Below are positions 1 to 12,177 of a stretch of 64,000 bases of DNA, in pieces. The stretch is from Argyresthia goedartella (Eukaryota > Arthropoda > Insecta > Lepidoptera > Argyresthiidae). The stretch covers positions 3,596,001 through 3,660,000 of the forward strand of contig OX463813.1 of the NCBI GenBank assembly GCA_949825045.1, written 5' to 3'. The translations under genes were made by a program, and so were the position numbers. Position 1 is the stretch's first letter. The number at the start of each line of letters is the position of its first letter. Under the pieces are notes generated by a model that was not told where the DNA came from, made no database searches, and saw nothing but the letters and a program-made list of their open reading frames with translations.

Positions 1-117
1 CTGTTCCACCCTTTTTTATTGGCTTATGTTTAAACGATTACCAAAACGCACCTATTTTACTACCAATAAATTCGAAATGACTGCCAGAATGGATAAATGT
101 CCACCAAATTGTGTTTG

Positions 118-314
118 GATAAATGATCACCAAACTTCTTTTTATGTTTTGTGTACTTAAGTTTATGTTTTAAGTATTTTTTGTTGTTCTTACATGTTCA
201 ACCTAACACGAAGGATAAAGCGTGCTTCGCTTCGCTCATCCCCTTTACCCTTCACCTAAGCTACCGCAGTATTTTGCCCTTATATTTTTTGCAACTTTTG
301 GTGGTCATTTATCC
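118..314. mobile_element. MITE, family A copy 1
   Basis: Short non-coding element with inverted ends: ATAAATGATCACCAAA on the left and TTTGGTGGTCATTTAT on the right. The middle holds a block (about 190-275) that recurs at 9700-9800 and, inverted, at 22200-22280. The block includes CTTCGCTTCGCTCA and CTAAGCTACCGCAG. The ends differ from those of copies 2 and 3, so this is a diverged copy or a relative sharing only the core. No coding capacity. Confidence 0.55.
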
Positions 315-457
315 ATTTTGGGTAGGAAAAAAATATTTTGGTGATCATTATATTTGTTGCCTTTTTTATTTCTGTACAGCGTGGGTATAGTTTTCATACT
401 TTGCCCATTGACCTTTGTTTACAATGATAAGGCGAGTATAAAGTTCGTATAGAATAT

Positions 458-830
458 AAAAAACCGGTCAAGTGCGAATCTAACTCGCGCACGAAGGGTT
501 CCGTACCACCGTACAATGGTATGGATGGTGTGGAATAGCTTTACAAAGTTATTGGTGCGGCTACTTTCACACTCCATGTACGTAATCAGGTGCATTCATA
601 ATTCGTTTGTATGCGTTATTGAAAGAACTGTTCTATGGGAGCCCCCTTAAATATTTATTTTATTCCTTTTTTTAGTATTTGTTGTTATAGCGGCAACAGA
701 AATACATCATCTGTGAAAATTTCATCTAACTATCACGGTTCATAAGATACAGCCTGGTGACAGACGGACGGACGGACAGCGGAGGCTTAGTAATAGGGTC
801 CCGTTTGGCACCCTTCGGGTACGGAACCCT
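458..830 (+). repeat. Dispersed repeat with AACCGGTCAAGTGCG head, copy A
   Basis: Begins with AAACCGGTCAAGTGCGAATC and ends with CTTCGGGTACGGAACCCT. An internal AGGGTTCCGTACC is the inverse of the end. It carries a GGACGGACGGAC stretch near the 3' end. Other copies lie at 11039-11729 (minus) and 21000-21386 (plus), with fragments at 3418-3505 and 35938-35995. This is a high-copy non-autonomous retroposon style familiar from moth and butterfly genomes; I do not assign a family name. Confidence 0.6.
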
Positions 831-1416
831 TAAAGCAACGCCTTATTGTAGCATGCAATTTGTTGGTATGTTATTGGTTAATAAATTCGCCTACAAAGTA
901 AAAACAGTTTTGCTGAAGCCAACTGAATAATTGACGTCTAAATCAGTTGCACGGTAACGTATTTATGTCATTTGGAATTTTATTATCAACTATTACACAC
1001 ATTGCTGAACTATTTTTGAGATACTGTGCTGTTCTCGGTGTGTGACTGAAGACAAGCCTTACACAGTTTCTTGTGTTATGGGTTTATGTCAAGGAACTAT
1101 AATACAATTCACGTTGTTATGCTGACATCAGTGTTAATTTGAGTTTCACGGAGTTTTTCTGTTGTCATATCAATCGCAGTATCAGGTTTGACGTCACTCT
1201 TATAGCGACTTCGTAAAAGGAGAAGATTTACATTTCGTCGCGATCTACGTTTTTTCCAAGACGGATGGGCAGATTTGGAAAAAATATTTTTTGTTTGAAA
1301 GTGTTTACCGTCCAGTTGCAGGATCTTTTGGAGGCCGCCGAATGGAGCCGTCATGTTATCGGGCCTCTCCGTGGGACAATATACTTATTTTTTGCCCAAA
1401 AGACCCATTAGACCGA
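831..1416. other. No gene recognised
   Basis: AT-rich sequence with only short chance reading frames. No repeat shared with the rest of the window was noticed. Confidence 0.5.
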
Positions 1417-1616
1417 GACGACTTCTGTGGCGCTGCGGTTGTGACTCTGCCCACCATGCGAGAGGTCCTGGATTCGATCCCCGGCTACGGATTAAGAAAA
1501 AAGAATCCCCAGGTTTTGGATGTGTTGTCGCTGTTTCTGGTTTCCGCGACACGGGGTATCCTAGTGTGGGGCCAGAAGCAATGTATCTGCTTGTATATAA
1601 AATTTTATTTTTAATT
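1417..1616 (+). repeat. tRNA-derived SINE, family 1 copy 1
   Basis: The head has polymerase III boxes: an A-box-like TGGCGCTGCGGTTGTGAC and a B-box-like GGATTCGATCC about 35 bases later. The body has GGTATCCTAGTGTGGGG and AGAAGCAATGT, followed by an AT-rich tail. It aligns throughout with 18470-18665. The reading frames inside it are not genes. Confidence 0.75.
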
Positions 1617-1976
1617 GTGTTCATAAATGCTGTGTTAAATCATACAATATTACAGGATTACTGAAATTTCCGTAAGAAACAGAATGTCCTTCAATGGTTC
1701 TCTTGAGCGTAGTTTGCTGAAATTTCTTTCGCCGTTAAGTTGGCTGTTCTGTAAGACTGCCAAATATCAATATTTTTCAGTAAGAACAAATATCGATATA
1801 ATATCGAGTTTTTAGTTATACAAAATATATAAATTATATTGTTTAAATTATTGTGTCACAACACAATGCTGATTTTCTCGTAAAATGTTAAATTTATAGG
1901 GTCCCATTCGGAGGCGGATTCAGCTTTCAATTCAGGGGGGTATGACAACTCAAGGTCTGGTCTGGACGTCTCAAAG
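1617..1976. other. No gene recognised
   Basis: AT-rich sequence with no recognisable gene or repeat. Confidence 0.4.
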
Positions 1977-2535
1977 TTCAAAGTTATTTATTACTGTAGA
2001 TATTTACATGTACTTAGCAATCGTCATTTTTTGCCTCTTCTCTACATTGGAACACTGTGGGAGAAGCAGATCTCTTTTAAAAATTTGTTGTGTTTAACTA
2101 ATACAAATATTACAATATTCATTATTATAATTAATAAGCATTAATATATAATTACAAAATTATTAAAGCAAGTTCTGTGTTGAGTTATATTAACCCCATA
2201 TAGTCCCGTCATTTGAGTAATCTTTAACAGTAAAATATTCCTTTTTTAACAAAGTCGCATTTACATTTAATTGCTCAAATGGCAATTTCAAAATCTCCGG
2301 AGCTATGGCTAAAATTGGAAAAAAGTTGTAAACTGTTCTTGCGTACATACCTTTTAGTATCGAAAATAATTGAATAGATACAGTTAGTATGTCAATATCT
2401 TTAAAAAGTTCTCTTAAGGAGTCTGTGCGTTTTAAATGATAAATTGCTCGAATAGCTCTTTTCTGTAATACACAAACAGTTTGAATGTCCGCTGCTTTTA
2501 TAAGCATGTAGCAGTAAATGTTTATACATTTACAT
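1977..2535 (-). pseudogene. 5'-truncated CR1-type LINE: RT C-terminus and 3' UTR
   Basis: Minus-strand remnant of a CR1-type non-LTR retrotransposon. Roughly 110 codons (2190-2535) match the C-terminal tail of such reverse transcriptases, with the pattern LQKRAIRAIYHLK, then FKDIDILTV, and finally VKDYSNDGTIW near the stop. The 3' UTR (1977-2189) contains a CCCACAGTG...AATGTAGAGAAGAGG block also present at 6990-7015 and 18730-18760. All catalytic domains are missing. On its 5' side it abuts a SINE 3' domain. Confidence 0.7.
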
Positions 2536-2622
2536 ATTACAGGCACCTACATGGCTTTTGGCCCACACTAGGATACCCTGTGCCGTGGGAACCAGAGACT
2601 GCGACGTCACAAACAAAACAGA
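2536..2622 (-). repeat. SINE family 1, 3' fragment
   Basis: The reverse complement reads GGTTCCCACGGCACAGGG, then TATCCTAGTGTGGGCC, matching the 3' half of the SINE at 18470. The tRNA head is absent. Its 3' end runs directly into the CR1-type coding remnant at 2535. Confidence 0.65.
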
Positions 2623-3417
2623 AGCATGATACTTTGGCCAAAGTATCTATGGAACAGGGCTTGATGGCATCTGGCGATATCCGAAACCATCAAAACGTAA
2701 TTGGTGTCAGACTCAGCTGTTCCAATATTTTAATAAAATTTTATAGATTTGAACTGATAATATGCTATAATTAACTAAAACAAAATAGGTATTGTGAAAA
2801 TTGCCCGTGCTAAAGTCCGAAACTTTAGGGTTTCACCAATTCTGATGATAAGTGCTGGCGGACCATCAGATAAAAGACGATTTGAACTGCCAACGGACAA
2901 ACCCGGGGAGTATTACTTTGTATTGTTCATATTTTACAAGTATACAACTTGAAACAACACTATAACTATATTATTATGCAATACACTACTGCTCAAGTCA
3001 CACTGTTGTGAGAAACGTCCATCCTCACACCGCGTAGTCTTTGTTTTGTCTCTTAGCACTTACCAATCTTGGGAAGTACTTTTGACGATAAAACTTTAGC
3101 CGAACACTCCTATTTATTACTCACGTGACACTAAACGATATGCACAAATGCACTGATAGATTAGACGTTTGGTAATTCGTATGAATATAGTGTAAGTTTG
3201 AAGTTAATTCTAGATACATATTAGGCACTCACTTCACAGCTGATTACACGATTAAATTAGGTACTTAATTTAAGAATTTAATATTGTTAATAAGTTAAGT
3301 TAAGAAAGATGTTAATTGTAACTTGTCATTTACTTTGAGTTAGAATAGCTAAATAGGGAATTAGGAACTATCTAAATAGGGAACTAGGATACTAACTGCA
3401 AGTTTATATTAATTTTT
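2623..3417. other. No gene recognised
   Basis: AT-rich, with no long frame and no recognised repeat. Confidence 0.4.
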
Positions 3418-3505
3418 AGGGTTCCGTAGAAGAACAAGGAAGCCTTATAGTTTCGTCAAGTCTGTCTGTCCCTCCGTCCGTCCGTATGTCACAGCAACAT
3501 CAGTC
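3418..3505 (-). repeat. Fragment of the AGGGTTCCGTA repeat
   Basis: Starts AGGGTTCCGTAGAAG and contains GTCTGTCTGTCC...CCGTCCGTCCG, the inverse of the 3' part of the repeat at 458-830. The remainder is missing or too diverged to see. Confidence 0.5.
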
Positions 3506-3639
3506 CGAAACTATCAGGACTACACAGTTGAAACTTGGTATGCAAATTTATTTAGTGAACCGCTTTACGATTTTTATACAAAAATTAAAAAAACACAAAT
3601 TTAAGGGGGGCTCGCTCAAACCTATATGTGTGGGGTGTC

Positions 3640-6200
3640 TATGTGAATGAATGAACGTTTATTTCAGGCTCAATGACCCATAGAAAATTACATAGTATAA
3701 GTATAACAAATAAAAATATATGTTAGCACCTACTCTTTGGTTAGGTTACCTAGGCACACTCCAGCATGGATCCACTACACCTGGGACCCCCTGGCCCCCC
3801 GGCCGATGGCACACATACATGTGTCTATACCCAGTGATTCAATGTAGTCATCCATGCGGTCTGCCCATACTCTCAGGAGGCCGCTGGTCCTCCCCATCAG
3901 ACTGGCCATCATAGAGGCCATTCTGTGGTGCAATATGGCATGGAAGCAGTCTACGTGGGCCTCCGCAAACATTGATGATGCGCTAACGAACGGGGGGAGC
4001 CTCAGCAGCACCCTGAAAACATTGTTGTACTGGACACGAAGGGCATTATACGCTTTCTGCGTATAGCTGGCCCATAGGCTGCAGGTGTAAAAAGATTGAC
4101 ATTGAAATAATGTACCTTTGACCCCCTCTGTACACCTGGCAAACCTACGAGCCAACATATTTCATCTAACCGCTAATGCCCTTCGTTCGCTATCAATATC
4201 AGTGTCGTCACTAAGGTCATCTGTAACCCAGTGACCAAGCTATTTAAACTTACTCACTCGCTTCAGTGGCAATCCATTTAATGTGGTATGTCAGAATAAG
4301 TTTTAGTGCCCGACTTAAAGACGAGTAGTTCGCTTTTAGAAGTATTATACCTGAGTCCATGGGCCACAGCATAAGCTTCAATTTTTTTTGAGCAGGGTCC
4401 ATATATAATATGTCTGATGTTGTTAATAAGACATCCATCTATGGAGCATTCTACTCCAGTGCTGCTGAGTTCATCGCTCAGCTGATTCTTGTACAGGTTG
4501 AAGAGCCTGGGAAAGGTCAAACCCCCTGCCTCACCCCGCACTCCAACCTGTACACGTCAGAAAGAGTGCATCTTACATCATTAGTCTGATTTTTATACCA
4601 AAACTTAAAAATAAATGTTAACTCTGATGGTAGTTTCGGTTTTTATTTATTCCAAAGAACATCATAAGAAACAAGGTCAAATGCCTTCGATAGATCCAAA
4701 AAGCATGCATAAGTAGGTGTTTTTCTGATTGTGTGATATTAACCAGTATTTTTGAGCACACAAAACAGCTGATTCTCGAGATAATACTGGTCTAAAACCA
4801 ATCCGTGAATCATTTAGTTTAATGTGCTTACTAAGGTGTTGATCAAGTATTTTGTCTAAATTATTTGATGTGATTGTGGCTAAATATTTTTACCGATGTA
4901 CAGATTTTTGTCTAACATTATTAATATTTCACACTATCTCAAAAGGAAATTTGATCAGGCCAGTAAACTCCATAAAGCATTTTAGCATCCACAACAGTTC
5001 CATTGATATCCATGCGCGGCACTGACGTACGTGTAGCTGTCAGTTGGGAGAAGTTCCGTGTCTGCACACACCCACTGTTGTTCTGGTGAGAAGTTCACTA
5101 GTTCCTTGTAAAAGTCCTCACCAGGGTGGGCATTGAAGTAGCCGAGCATATATACTGAGTCGACATTATTATTCTCGATCACTGTATTCATTTCACTCAG
5201 GTGCTCAGTAAATTCTGACAGGTTGGCAGTTCATTCTATAGGCATGTAAACAGAGAATAACAATAGCTATCGATCACTTACGACTACTTTGATAACCACA
5301 AAACACGCATTGTCACACGGTATTACTGTCACTTGTCGGTACACACTCTTTCTCCACAACAACGCAACGCCTTCGTAGGGTCTGCCACGAAGTATGACGG
5401 TGGAGTCCACTGCAGATTTACCAGTGAACACGAATTCTGGATCCAGGGTTTCCAGTAGACAGATCGTGCGACGTCATGAGCCAGGTCTCTTGCAGAGCAA
5501 CAATATCTGCATTTTGGCATAAATTAGCATTATTCGCAGTTATGCATTGAGCAGAGCTTTTAGGGTTGTCCCCACCTATCCCGGGATCAGATCCTGGTAT
5601 AAACTAATCCCGCCGATTTGTCTCCACTGATCGAGATCCAAAAAAATAATTATTGTGGTGTCCTCTAACTCAAGAACCATTTTGAATTGAGGCACCTGGG
5701 TTATTGGTCAATGACCTTACTTACTGTTTTCTGTACTAATAGGGAATCAAATTTTCAAACATAATCCCGTCAGGTCAGAGGTATTCGTTGTCTAGGAACT
5801 GAGGCACCCTGTGCTTTGGAACGTAGACCCTTTGATTTTTGTCTTTCTTCATATTTATTTTTTCGGGTTTTTGCTTCAATGTATTCTGTGACATCCTTTG
5901 CTGTAGCTTGCTTAAAAACGTTGGTTATAAACAGCGGTACCAGTGGTTCCGCCGCCCGGAACTTATCATTTTCAGCAGTTATTGCTTTACCAACTTATCT
6001 CTCAGATACTGGGTTGGAACGTTTTTTCTTTGAGTTGTGGTCCATTGTTCGTCACGATTGTTTTTAGTTTTCCACTCTCCACTGCGTCGTTCCTACTCCG
6101 CCATTGTGGGCCGTGGTGTTTGGACGATGTTATTATTCAAGGATTTATTCTCCGCCGCTAACAGTAGATCAGCTGTTTGTAGGGGCGATGACGGCCGCAG
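3640..6200 (-). pseudogene. Decayed non-LTR retrotransposon (ORF1 remnant, endonuclease, RT)
   Basis: Minus-strand LINE broken by many stops and frame changes. In 5'-3' order: an ORF1 tail near 5700-6050 (EPLVPLFITNVF, VPKHRVPQFLDN); an APE-type endonuclease at about 4980-5530 (GYFNAHPGEDFY, where Tyr replaces the usual Asp of GDFNAHPG); an RT with motif A remnant LSKAFDLVSYD near 4660-4700; more RT (GGLTFPRLFNLY, HGLRYNTSKSELLVFK) at 4278-4541; and a C-terminal region at 3775-4158 (FYTCSLWASYTQKAYNALR). It ends near 3643 with an ATTCATTCA tail after a polyadenylation signal. This copy cannot be active; I infer a Jockey-superfamily relative. Confidence 0.75.
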
Positions 6201-6684
6201 TGACGCTATAGATAGGTCTTTAAAAATGACGATGAGGTTCCTGAAACTATTTTTCCTCAAAGTAAATCCCTAAAGAGACAGACCTTTCCAAAGTGGAAAA
6301 AATTGTGTTTCCTCCCCTCTAACTTTTAAAGTAACAGAGTATATGTAACTAAAAAAATATATATTGTGTATATAAATAAACACTTTCAACGAAAATTGGT
6401 TTGAACAAAATAAAATAAGCAGTTTTTAAGATATAGAACATTGATTAAAAACCGCAAATATAACTTTGTTATTGACACAAACACTGTGAAAAGCAATGTA
6501 ATTATTTGCTGGTGAAGAATGATGGTGATATTTTGGCTTGGTGTTTCAGGTGTATGTGAAGTGAGTACCTTCGTAATTTAATTGTTTTGGCTTATATGCT
6601 ACATTTATAACTGAACCCTAAATGTGCGGAGTCCGACACTTATTTGGCCGGTTATATTGCATTATTTTGTTCAGAGCACACACT
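6201..6684. other. No gene recognised
   Basis: AT-rich. The right edge of the decayed LINE may extend some way into this stretch. Nothing else was recognised. Confidence 0.35.
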
Positions 6685-7064
6685 GTTTAATTTCCAGGCA
6701 CGGCATTCTCCAACGTTACTACGCAAAGAATGCATGCAGAGCAGAGAGATTCAAATCTGCAGCAGCAACTGACCTAGACACAAGAATGAAACTACTGGCT
6801 TGTCTAAAAAGGGTTATAACAATGTTCAAGATTACTTAAATGACAGGACTGTAGGGGTTAAGCTAACTCAACAGAACTCGCTGTTAGTTTTTGTAATTAT
6901 ATTAGTATTCGTTAAACACGACCAATTTTTAAAAGAGATCTTAAAATCTATCTCTGGGAGTGTCTACGCCCTTCTGCTCCCACAGTGGCCCAATGTAGAG
7001 AAGAGGCAAATACGTATTTGCTAAGTATATGTAAATATCTACAGTAAGAAAGAAATTTTGATTT
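6685..7064 (+). pseudogene. 5'-truncated CR1-type LINE 3' end
   Basis: Plus-strand remnant of the same family as 1977-2535. About 40 codons of the RT tail remain, with YNNVQDYLNDRTV matching the equivalent C-terminus. The 3' UTR has GCTCCCACAGTGGCCCAATG, then AGAGAAGAGGCAAA and TGTAAATATCTACAG. It ends near 7064 with a TTGATTTGATTTG tail. Confidence 0.65.
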
Positions 7065-8365
7065 GATTTGTTTGTTCGTAAGCCCAGATGCACCAACGAG
7101 AACTCAAAGTTCAGCGAAAGTTGTTGACTGTCTTTCGCTTGGGAAATTAAGGCGCCAGATGACATTTAAGCGGCACTTTAATTGAGCAGCATTCAGCTTC
7201 CTTGTTATCGTGCTAATGAACAACAGGGTTATTAGTCAACAACGGAATGCAGCACAGATATGGGCCCACGCATCGTTACAGTAGGTACTCAGTGATTACA
7301 TATCACTACGACTATGTGATTAGGGGAAACCCCCTTGACCATATCGACTTCACAGCGTCACGCGTTTTGCCATACACGGGGACAGAGGCCCACATGCAGC
7401 CAGTTATTCAACGTTCGATTTTAATGACTAGTGCAGAGAAGACGGTCCTAAAAAAATATTTTAGAGATATTTTACCTAAATAACCTTACAAAACTGGGTC
7501 AGTTATATTGTAATGTACAGTCAGTCACGATGTCAAGTTACATCAAATGCAATTATCGTCACTAAGAAGGCAAGAAATAAGCTCGCCACAGGGTCTAGAA
7601 GGTGTAACTTAGAGGTCGCGACTGTACGTCTAAATGGTGTGTAAAAAGCGTATCATTTGGCCGACTTTTTATTGAATTCAATGGTAAGTTCTTCAGGCTT
7701 GATCGCGCAAGTAAAATAGTCAAAAACCTTGCTGACCCAGTGTTCGAAACGAGAGTTACAAACACCGGTATGAAATGTTATTCGTGTTAAATAATAATTG
7801 ACCGAGCGAGCGAAGCGAGCGACCATTTCCACAAGATAGGAGGCCGATTTTGCTTTCGTTTGTCGCTGTGTGTCTGTCAGTTCCGGTCTAGGGGCCACAG
7901 TTCTCAAGCGATCCTCACAAAACTTGGCACACGTGTTACTTGAAATATTATTTTTTGTCGAGAGCTTTTCTCGATTTTCCCCTTGGGGGGTTATGACGTC
8001 ATAAATTTTTTGTATGGTTTTTTTTTTTCTGAAACCTATCGTGTGGGGTATTAAATTAAAGGGATTCATTGAGCCGGTTTTCTAAAAATCCAAGAAATAT
8101 TTTCAAAACATACCAAGTTTGGACTCCTCGAAGTAGGGGACGGATTAGTAAAGAGGATCTATACAGACCATGAGAGTGAGTGAAATGGACTATAACTTTT
8201 TTCGTGAAAAGTCAATAGATTGTATTTGAAATCGCAAAATGTAGTTTACAAAGTTATTGGTGCGGCTACTTTACTACTTGATTTTGATTGTATATAAAAT
8301 ACTTCCTATAAATTGGTTCACAGTCCCCCCTGTTAGCGAGCTCTACTGCCCACAGGGCCACTAGT
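7065..8365. other. No supported gene; unrecognised open frame 7653-8069
   Basis: The longest frame (minus, 7653-8069) has no recognisable motif. It runs through repeat-like sequence (GAGCGAGCGAAGCGAGCGAC at 7803-7822) that looks like a non-coding dispersed repeat. I do not call it a gene. Confidence 0.4.
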
Positions 8366-8632
8366 AATAATACCTTGGACACTATTTACACACATTGATC
8401 TAGCCCCAAACTAGGATTCCCTGTATCTTGGGTTAGTACCCAAGATATCGTTGTCTAGTGACAACGATACACATACTTATATAGATAAATACTATTCTTA
8501 GATAAATAAACAACCAGACTAGGGTACAAACATCCATTCTCATCAAACAAATATTTGCCCCCACCGGTACTCGAACCGAACCGAACCGCTTCGTAGGCAC
8601 GGTCACTGCCGAATCAGCCATTCGGGTCGTCA
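8366..8632 (-). repeat. tRNA-derived SINE, family 2 copy 1
   Basis: The reverse complement begins with a tRNA-like head (GACCCGAATGGCTGATTC, then a damaged B box CGGTTCGAGTACCGG). The body has CAAATATTTGTTTGATGAGA, and the 3' domain has AATCCTAGTTTGGGGC and GATCAATGTGTG. It matches 33170-33418. The 3' domain is shared with family 1, although the heads differ. Confidence 0.75.
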
Positions 8633-8651
8633 TTATATATATATATATATC
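8633..8651. repeat. (AT)n microsatellite
   Basis: Uninterrupted alternating AT, adjoining the 5' end of the SINE at 8366-8632. Confidence 0.9.
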
Positions 8652-8710
8652 GTATAGTTTAGGACATTTGATTTGTCAAGCTGTAGTCTTCTCTAAGATC
8701 CTCCCTTATA

Positions 8711-9368
8711 CAGGTTGATCAATCCAAACGGGTCAGTAGGGAGAAGTCCGAAACTATGAGAGATAGCGACATCTGTTCTTAGGAACCATGGCTTCGATTT
8801 TAGATTTAATAATAATGGCATATTTTTTTTTATCTTTCACACATAACCGGTTATCGAACCTGGTCGAAGTCTCTGTAAACAATGTTAAGTATAAATTCTG
8901 CAAGTTTTTCATTATAATTTTTGATGGTGTGAACATGGAACAAGTACATGCACGAATCATAAGAACCAAGGAACACATTTTAACATTGTAAAAGTAAATG
9001 AAAGAAAACGCCAACAATAAGAGAATTATTGTATTTCAGTTAACGTGATTGATTGATGTGAATAATAATGATGACCGATTCAATTTAATGACATTTTGCA
9101 AATTATTTAAATTGTGGGCATTTCAGTCTAATATTTACACAAGATATCATAGCAAAGTTTGGTCCTAATACTTTCAGGAATTATACAAACAAATACTACA
9201 CGCGATTACATAAAGGATATTGACCAGGTTCGATTCCTGGTTGTATGAGTTTTAAAAAGTTTGAATGTCATTATTATTAAATCTAAAATCGACGCCATGG
9301 TTCCTAAGAACATATATCGCTGTCTCTTCTGACTTCTCCCTAGTAACCCATTTGGATTGATCACCCTG
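8711..9368. mobile_element. Non-autonomous TIR element with TA duplication
   Basis: Long inverted ends. The left starts CAGGTTGATCAATCCAAA; the right, reversed, starts CAGGGTGATCAATCCAAA. The arms match for at least 110 bp, through ATGGCTTCGATTTTAGATTT and its inverse. TA dinucleotides flank both ends (8709-8710 and 9369-9370), as for Tc1/mariner-type insertions. No transposase is encoded; the frames inside the arms are mirror images of each other. Each arm also carries a tRNA T-arm-like CCAGGTTCGAT segment. Confidence 0.75.
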
Positions 9369-9625
9369 TATATCATACACACATATATATCGCCTAAATG
9401 GACCACTTGCAAGTAGAAAGCCTTCAGCATATGCCGAGGCCATGGCTAGTGACGTCTAGCGATAACAGCACACACACACTCACAGGAGTTGTTTGTACTC
9501 CATACATGCTACACGAGCCAGCTCTCTGAGCAGGGACCCGGACATAGCAGGGAGGTCTGACTCCTGGGCATGGTTAATTCAATTTTTTCCCCTCCGACAA
9601 AAAAAATCGCTAAAATCTTTTGGCT

Positions 9626-9849
9626 AGTATTTAATCGCACATCAAAAATAGTGATTTTCAAAGGATCAGCAAAATCACTTTTTATGTTTTAATTATTATT
9701 TTTTTGTTGTTCTTACATGTTCAACCTAATACGAAGGATAAAGGGGGCTTCGCTTCGCTCACCCCCTTTACCCTTCACCTAAGCTACCGCAGTATTTTGC
9801 CCTGACATTTGCTGTGAAAATCAGTATTTTTGCTGAGCAGTTTAATATT
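9626..9849 (+). mobile_element. MITE, family A copy 2
   Basis: Inverted ends of about 32 bp: GTATTTAATCGCACATCAAA on the left, and the inverse of ATATTAAACTGCTCAGCAAA on the right. It shares the core GTTGTTCTTACATGTTCAAC and CTAAGCTACCGCAGTATTTT with copies 1 and 3. Non-coding. Confidence 0.7.
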
Positions 9850-10117
9850 TCCACCAAACCAAAGTGAGTCGCAAAATCCCCTTTGTCTGTGAGTAGTGGC
9901 CATTTCAGTACCCGAGTGCCGAAGTGACTCATACCTAAGTTGGCATCACCATTCTAGGCTTGGCAATAAGCAGTATAATCGCATGTTACACAAAAATTAA
10001 CTCAAGTTACTCAGGCTCTCAGGTAGAGATAGTATTGTCATTACCAATATAAGTGTCCGGTAAGTGTTAACACAGAATACATCGCAAAGTAGATAACAGA
10101 CAAATCAAATGTCCTGG
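9850..10117. other. No gene recognised
   Basis: Nothing recognised. Confidence 0.35.
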
Positions 10118-10684
10118 AGCTCTATTTTTGAATCACTCGCGTGACATCATATATAGCAGGAGACATATGTCACGTTCGAATAACTTTTTTCGACTTCTGC
10201 TTTTTTGAATCGTTCGTCATCGGTGTTGCCAATAAATTTGGAAATGTTGATTTTTATCCGTTGCACGCAGAAAAAGTAAAAACCGGTAAATATCGCATAG
10301 GAAACGGAACGTTAAATGCTCTCATATTATAGGCTGTATGACAGTGTTTGTTCAATTAAGCTGAATGCTAAATCCTAGCAATAATATGGAACAAATCGGG
10401 CTGTCAAATCTGTCGCAAATGACACTTATTTGACGTGTTGGATTACAATTTGAAAAAACGCGCGAAAACAGCAAACTCTAACACTTCAAATTGTGTTGGC
10501 ACTGCTGACATTAGCTTTGACGTATTTGACGTTTATTCTTCTATTCGACTTGCGCAACGAGTGGTGCTGACCACTCGTTGCAGGCGAATGAAAGAAAAAT
10601 ACTAAATTTCGGATGGCGAAGGAAAATCAGTAGAAAAAAGCGCTCGCGTGACATAAAAGTCTTGCGAACGATTCAAAAATAGAA
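10118..10684. mobile_element. Probable non-autonomous TIR element
   Basis: The ends are inverted: TCTATTTTTGAATCACTCGC on the left, and on the right GATTCAAAAATAGAAC, preceded by GCGAAC. Inside lies a perfect 10-bp hairpin (10555-10580). The 63-codon frame at 10141 has no recognised domain. No target duplication was resolved. Confidence 0.5.
10555..10580. other. Perfect hairpin CAACGAGTGG-loop-CCACTCGTTG
   Basis: 10-bp arms around the six-base loop TGCTGA. Weaker pairing continues outward (ATTCG with CGAAT). It sits inside the TIR element and has no terminator-like T run. Confidence 0.7.
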
Positions 10685-11038
10685 CTACTGTACTTATACC
10701 ATACACCGTTGATGGCAATAGCGAAGCCGAGTCACCCGGTCAGATAAGATTGTGGGCATTTAATCGAGATTGCTTTTATCATGGGGTCGGCGAATGACGA
10801 ATCGTATCGTAAAAAGTCGGGCATCGCTTTGAGATTAATATTTACAACTTGATAGTCATAGTATTTTGACACTGTTTATGGCTTCTACATCCAGGCCGTC
10901 CGTCCGTCGCCCCGCGCCGTCAGCGGGACGTCAACGGAAACGAGATTATTTCGAGTCCATTTTAAGATAAGCGACGCTCAGTGGTTGAGTTTAGTCAGTT
11001 ACCTCGGTATTTCACTGCTAGTCAAAATAGAGACTTTT
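10685..11038. other. No gene recognised
   Basis: A locally GC-richer patch near 10890-10940 holds short CCGTCCGTCG repeats. Nothing else was seen. Confidence 0.35.
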
Positions 11039-11729
11039 TAGGGTTCCGTACCCGAAGGGTGCCAAACGGGACCGTATTACTAAGCCTCCGCTCTGTCCGT
11101 CTGTCCGTCCGTCCGTCACCAGGCTCTATCGGATCAACCAAAATAGGTAGAGAGCTGAAATGTTCACAGAATGTGCATTTCTGTTGCCGCAACAGCAACA
11201 AATAATGAAACATACCGATTTTCAAGAATTAAAAGAAGTGACCCATAGAAGAAATTATTGGTATGGCCATTTTGTTAGCCATTTTGTTTTATTTGTTTAT
11301 CGGTGAAAAATGGACTCTCCCGATCTTATCGGAAAAGATTTTTAATTGCAGGTATTGAGTTTTGTGCTCAGTTATTTGTCATTATATGATTAATAATTGC
11401 TCATTCAAATTATCATAAATAGTATTAAGTTTTTTATAATATTTGATTTTATTTCTGTAAATAAGTTACTCAATTTCTATCCTCTTCCGGTTTTAATGAG
11501 CAAAGAGTTTCGTTAACCTGAGTACATACTACATACACAAAACAATTTTTCAATGTTTCGATGTACGGCCTTGAATGTAGTCCTACCTAGTATTTAATAT
11601 TTTATTATTAAAAATTAAATAGGTATATGTACTCGTACAAAAGACTGTCGTTTTACGTTTTTCCGTGTGCAATGGTATGGAACCATTCGTGTGCGGTTGC
11701 GATGTCCTACTCGCACTTGACCGGTTTTT
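11039..11729 (-). repeat. AACCGGTCAAGTGCG repeat, copy B (interrupted)
   Basis: Minus-strand copy: left end AGGGTTCCGTACCCGAAGGG, right end TCGCACTTGACCGGTTTTT. It is about twice the length of copies A and C, so it probably contains an internal insertion between roughly 11230 and 11640. Confidence 0.55.
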
Positions 11730-12177
11730 AGGAACTTTTGAAACGGTAATTTTGTTCACGAGTTCTATGAAACACTAACTTGTGACTTCATAGTCAAATG
11801 CTGTCTTTTTAACACAAAATTGAGTTTATAAAATACAACTGCTGGAAATATATACTACTCAAAAGAAAATAAGGGCCACTTACATATTTCTGTTTTTGAG
11901 TAAATTGTTAGATGTAAACTAATTAATAAGTGACTAATTAATGATGTCCGGCCTCCTTCAGTATCCAACCTCTTTAATGCTGGTGTTTAAGTCTTACAGC
12001 TGGCCAGAAATTGAAGCAAATAAAAAAAACGTGTTTCAGGTCAAATTCCTTTCAGATGGAATCACAATTTTATTCTGTTAAAAAACTATTTCTGTCCATC
12101 TTTTGCTTCTTTTAACATCTTTTGTTAATAAAGCCACGTCAACGAAGGCATATGGATACCATTCTGCCGTCATAAGA

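Noticed and set aside
7653..8069. 138-codon minus-strand open frame
   Set aside because: No recognisable domain, and it runs through repeat-like GAGCGAGCGAAGCG sequence; probably chance.
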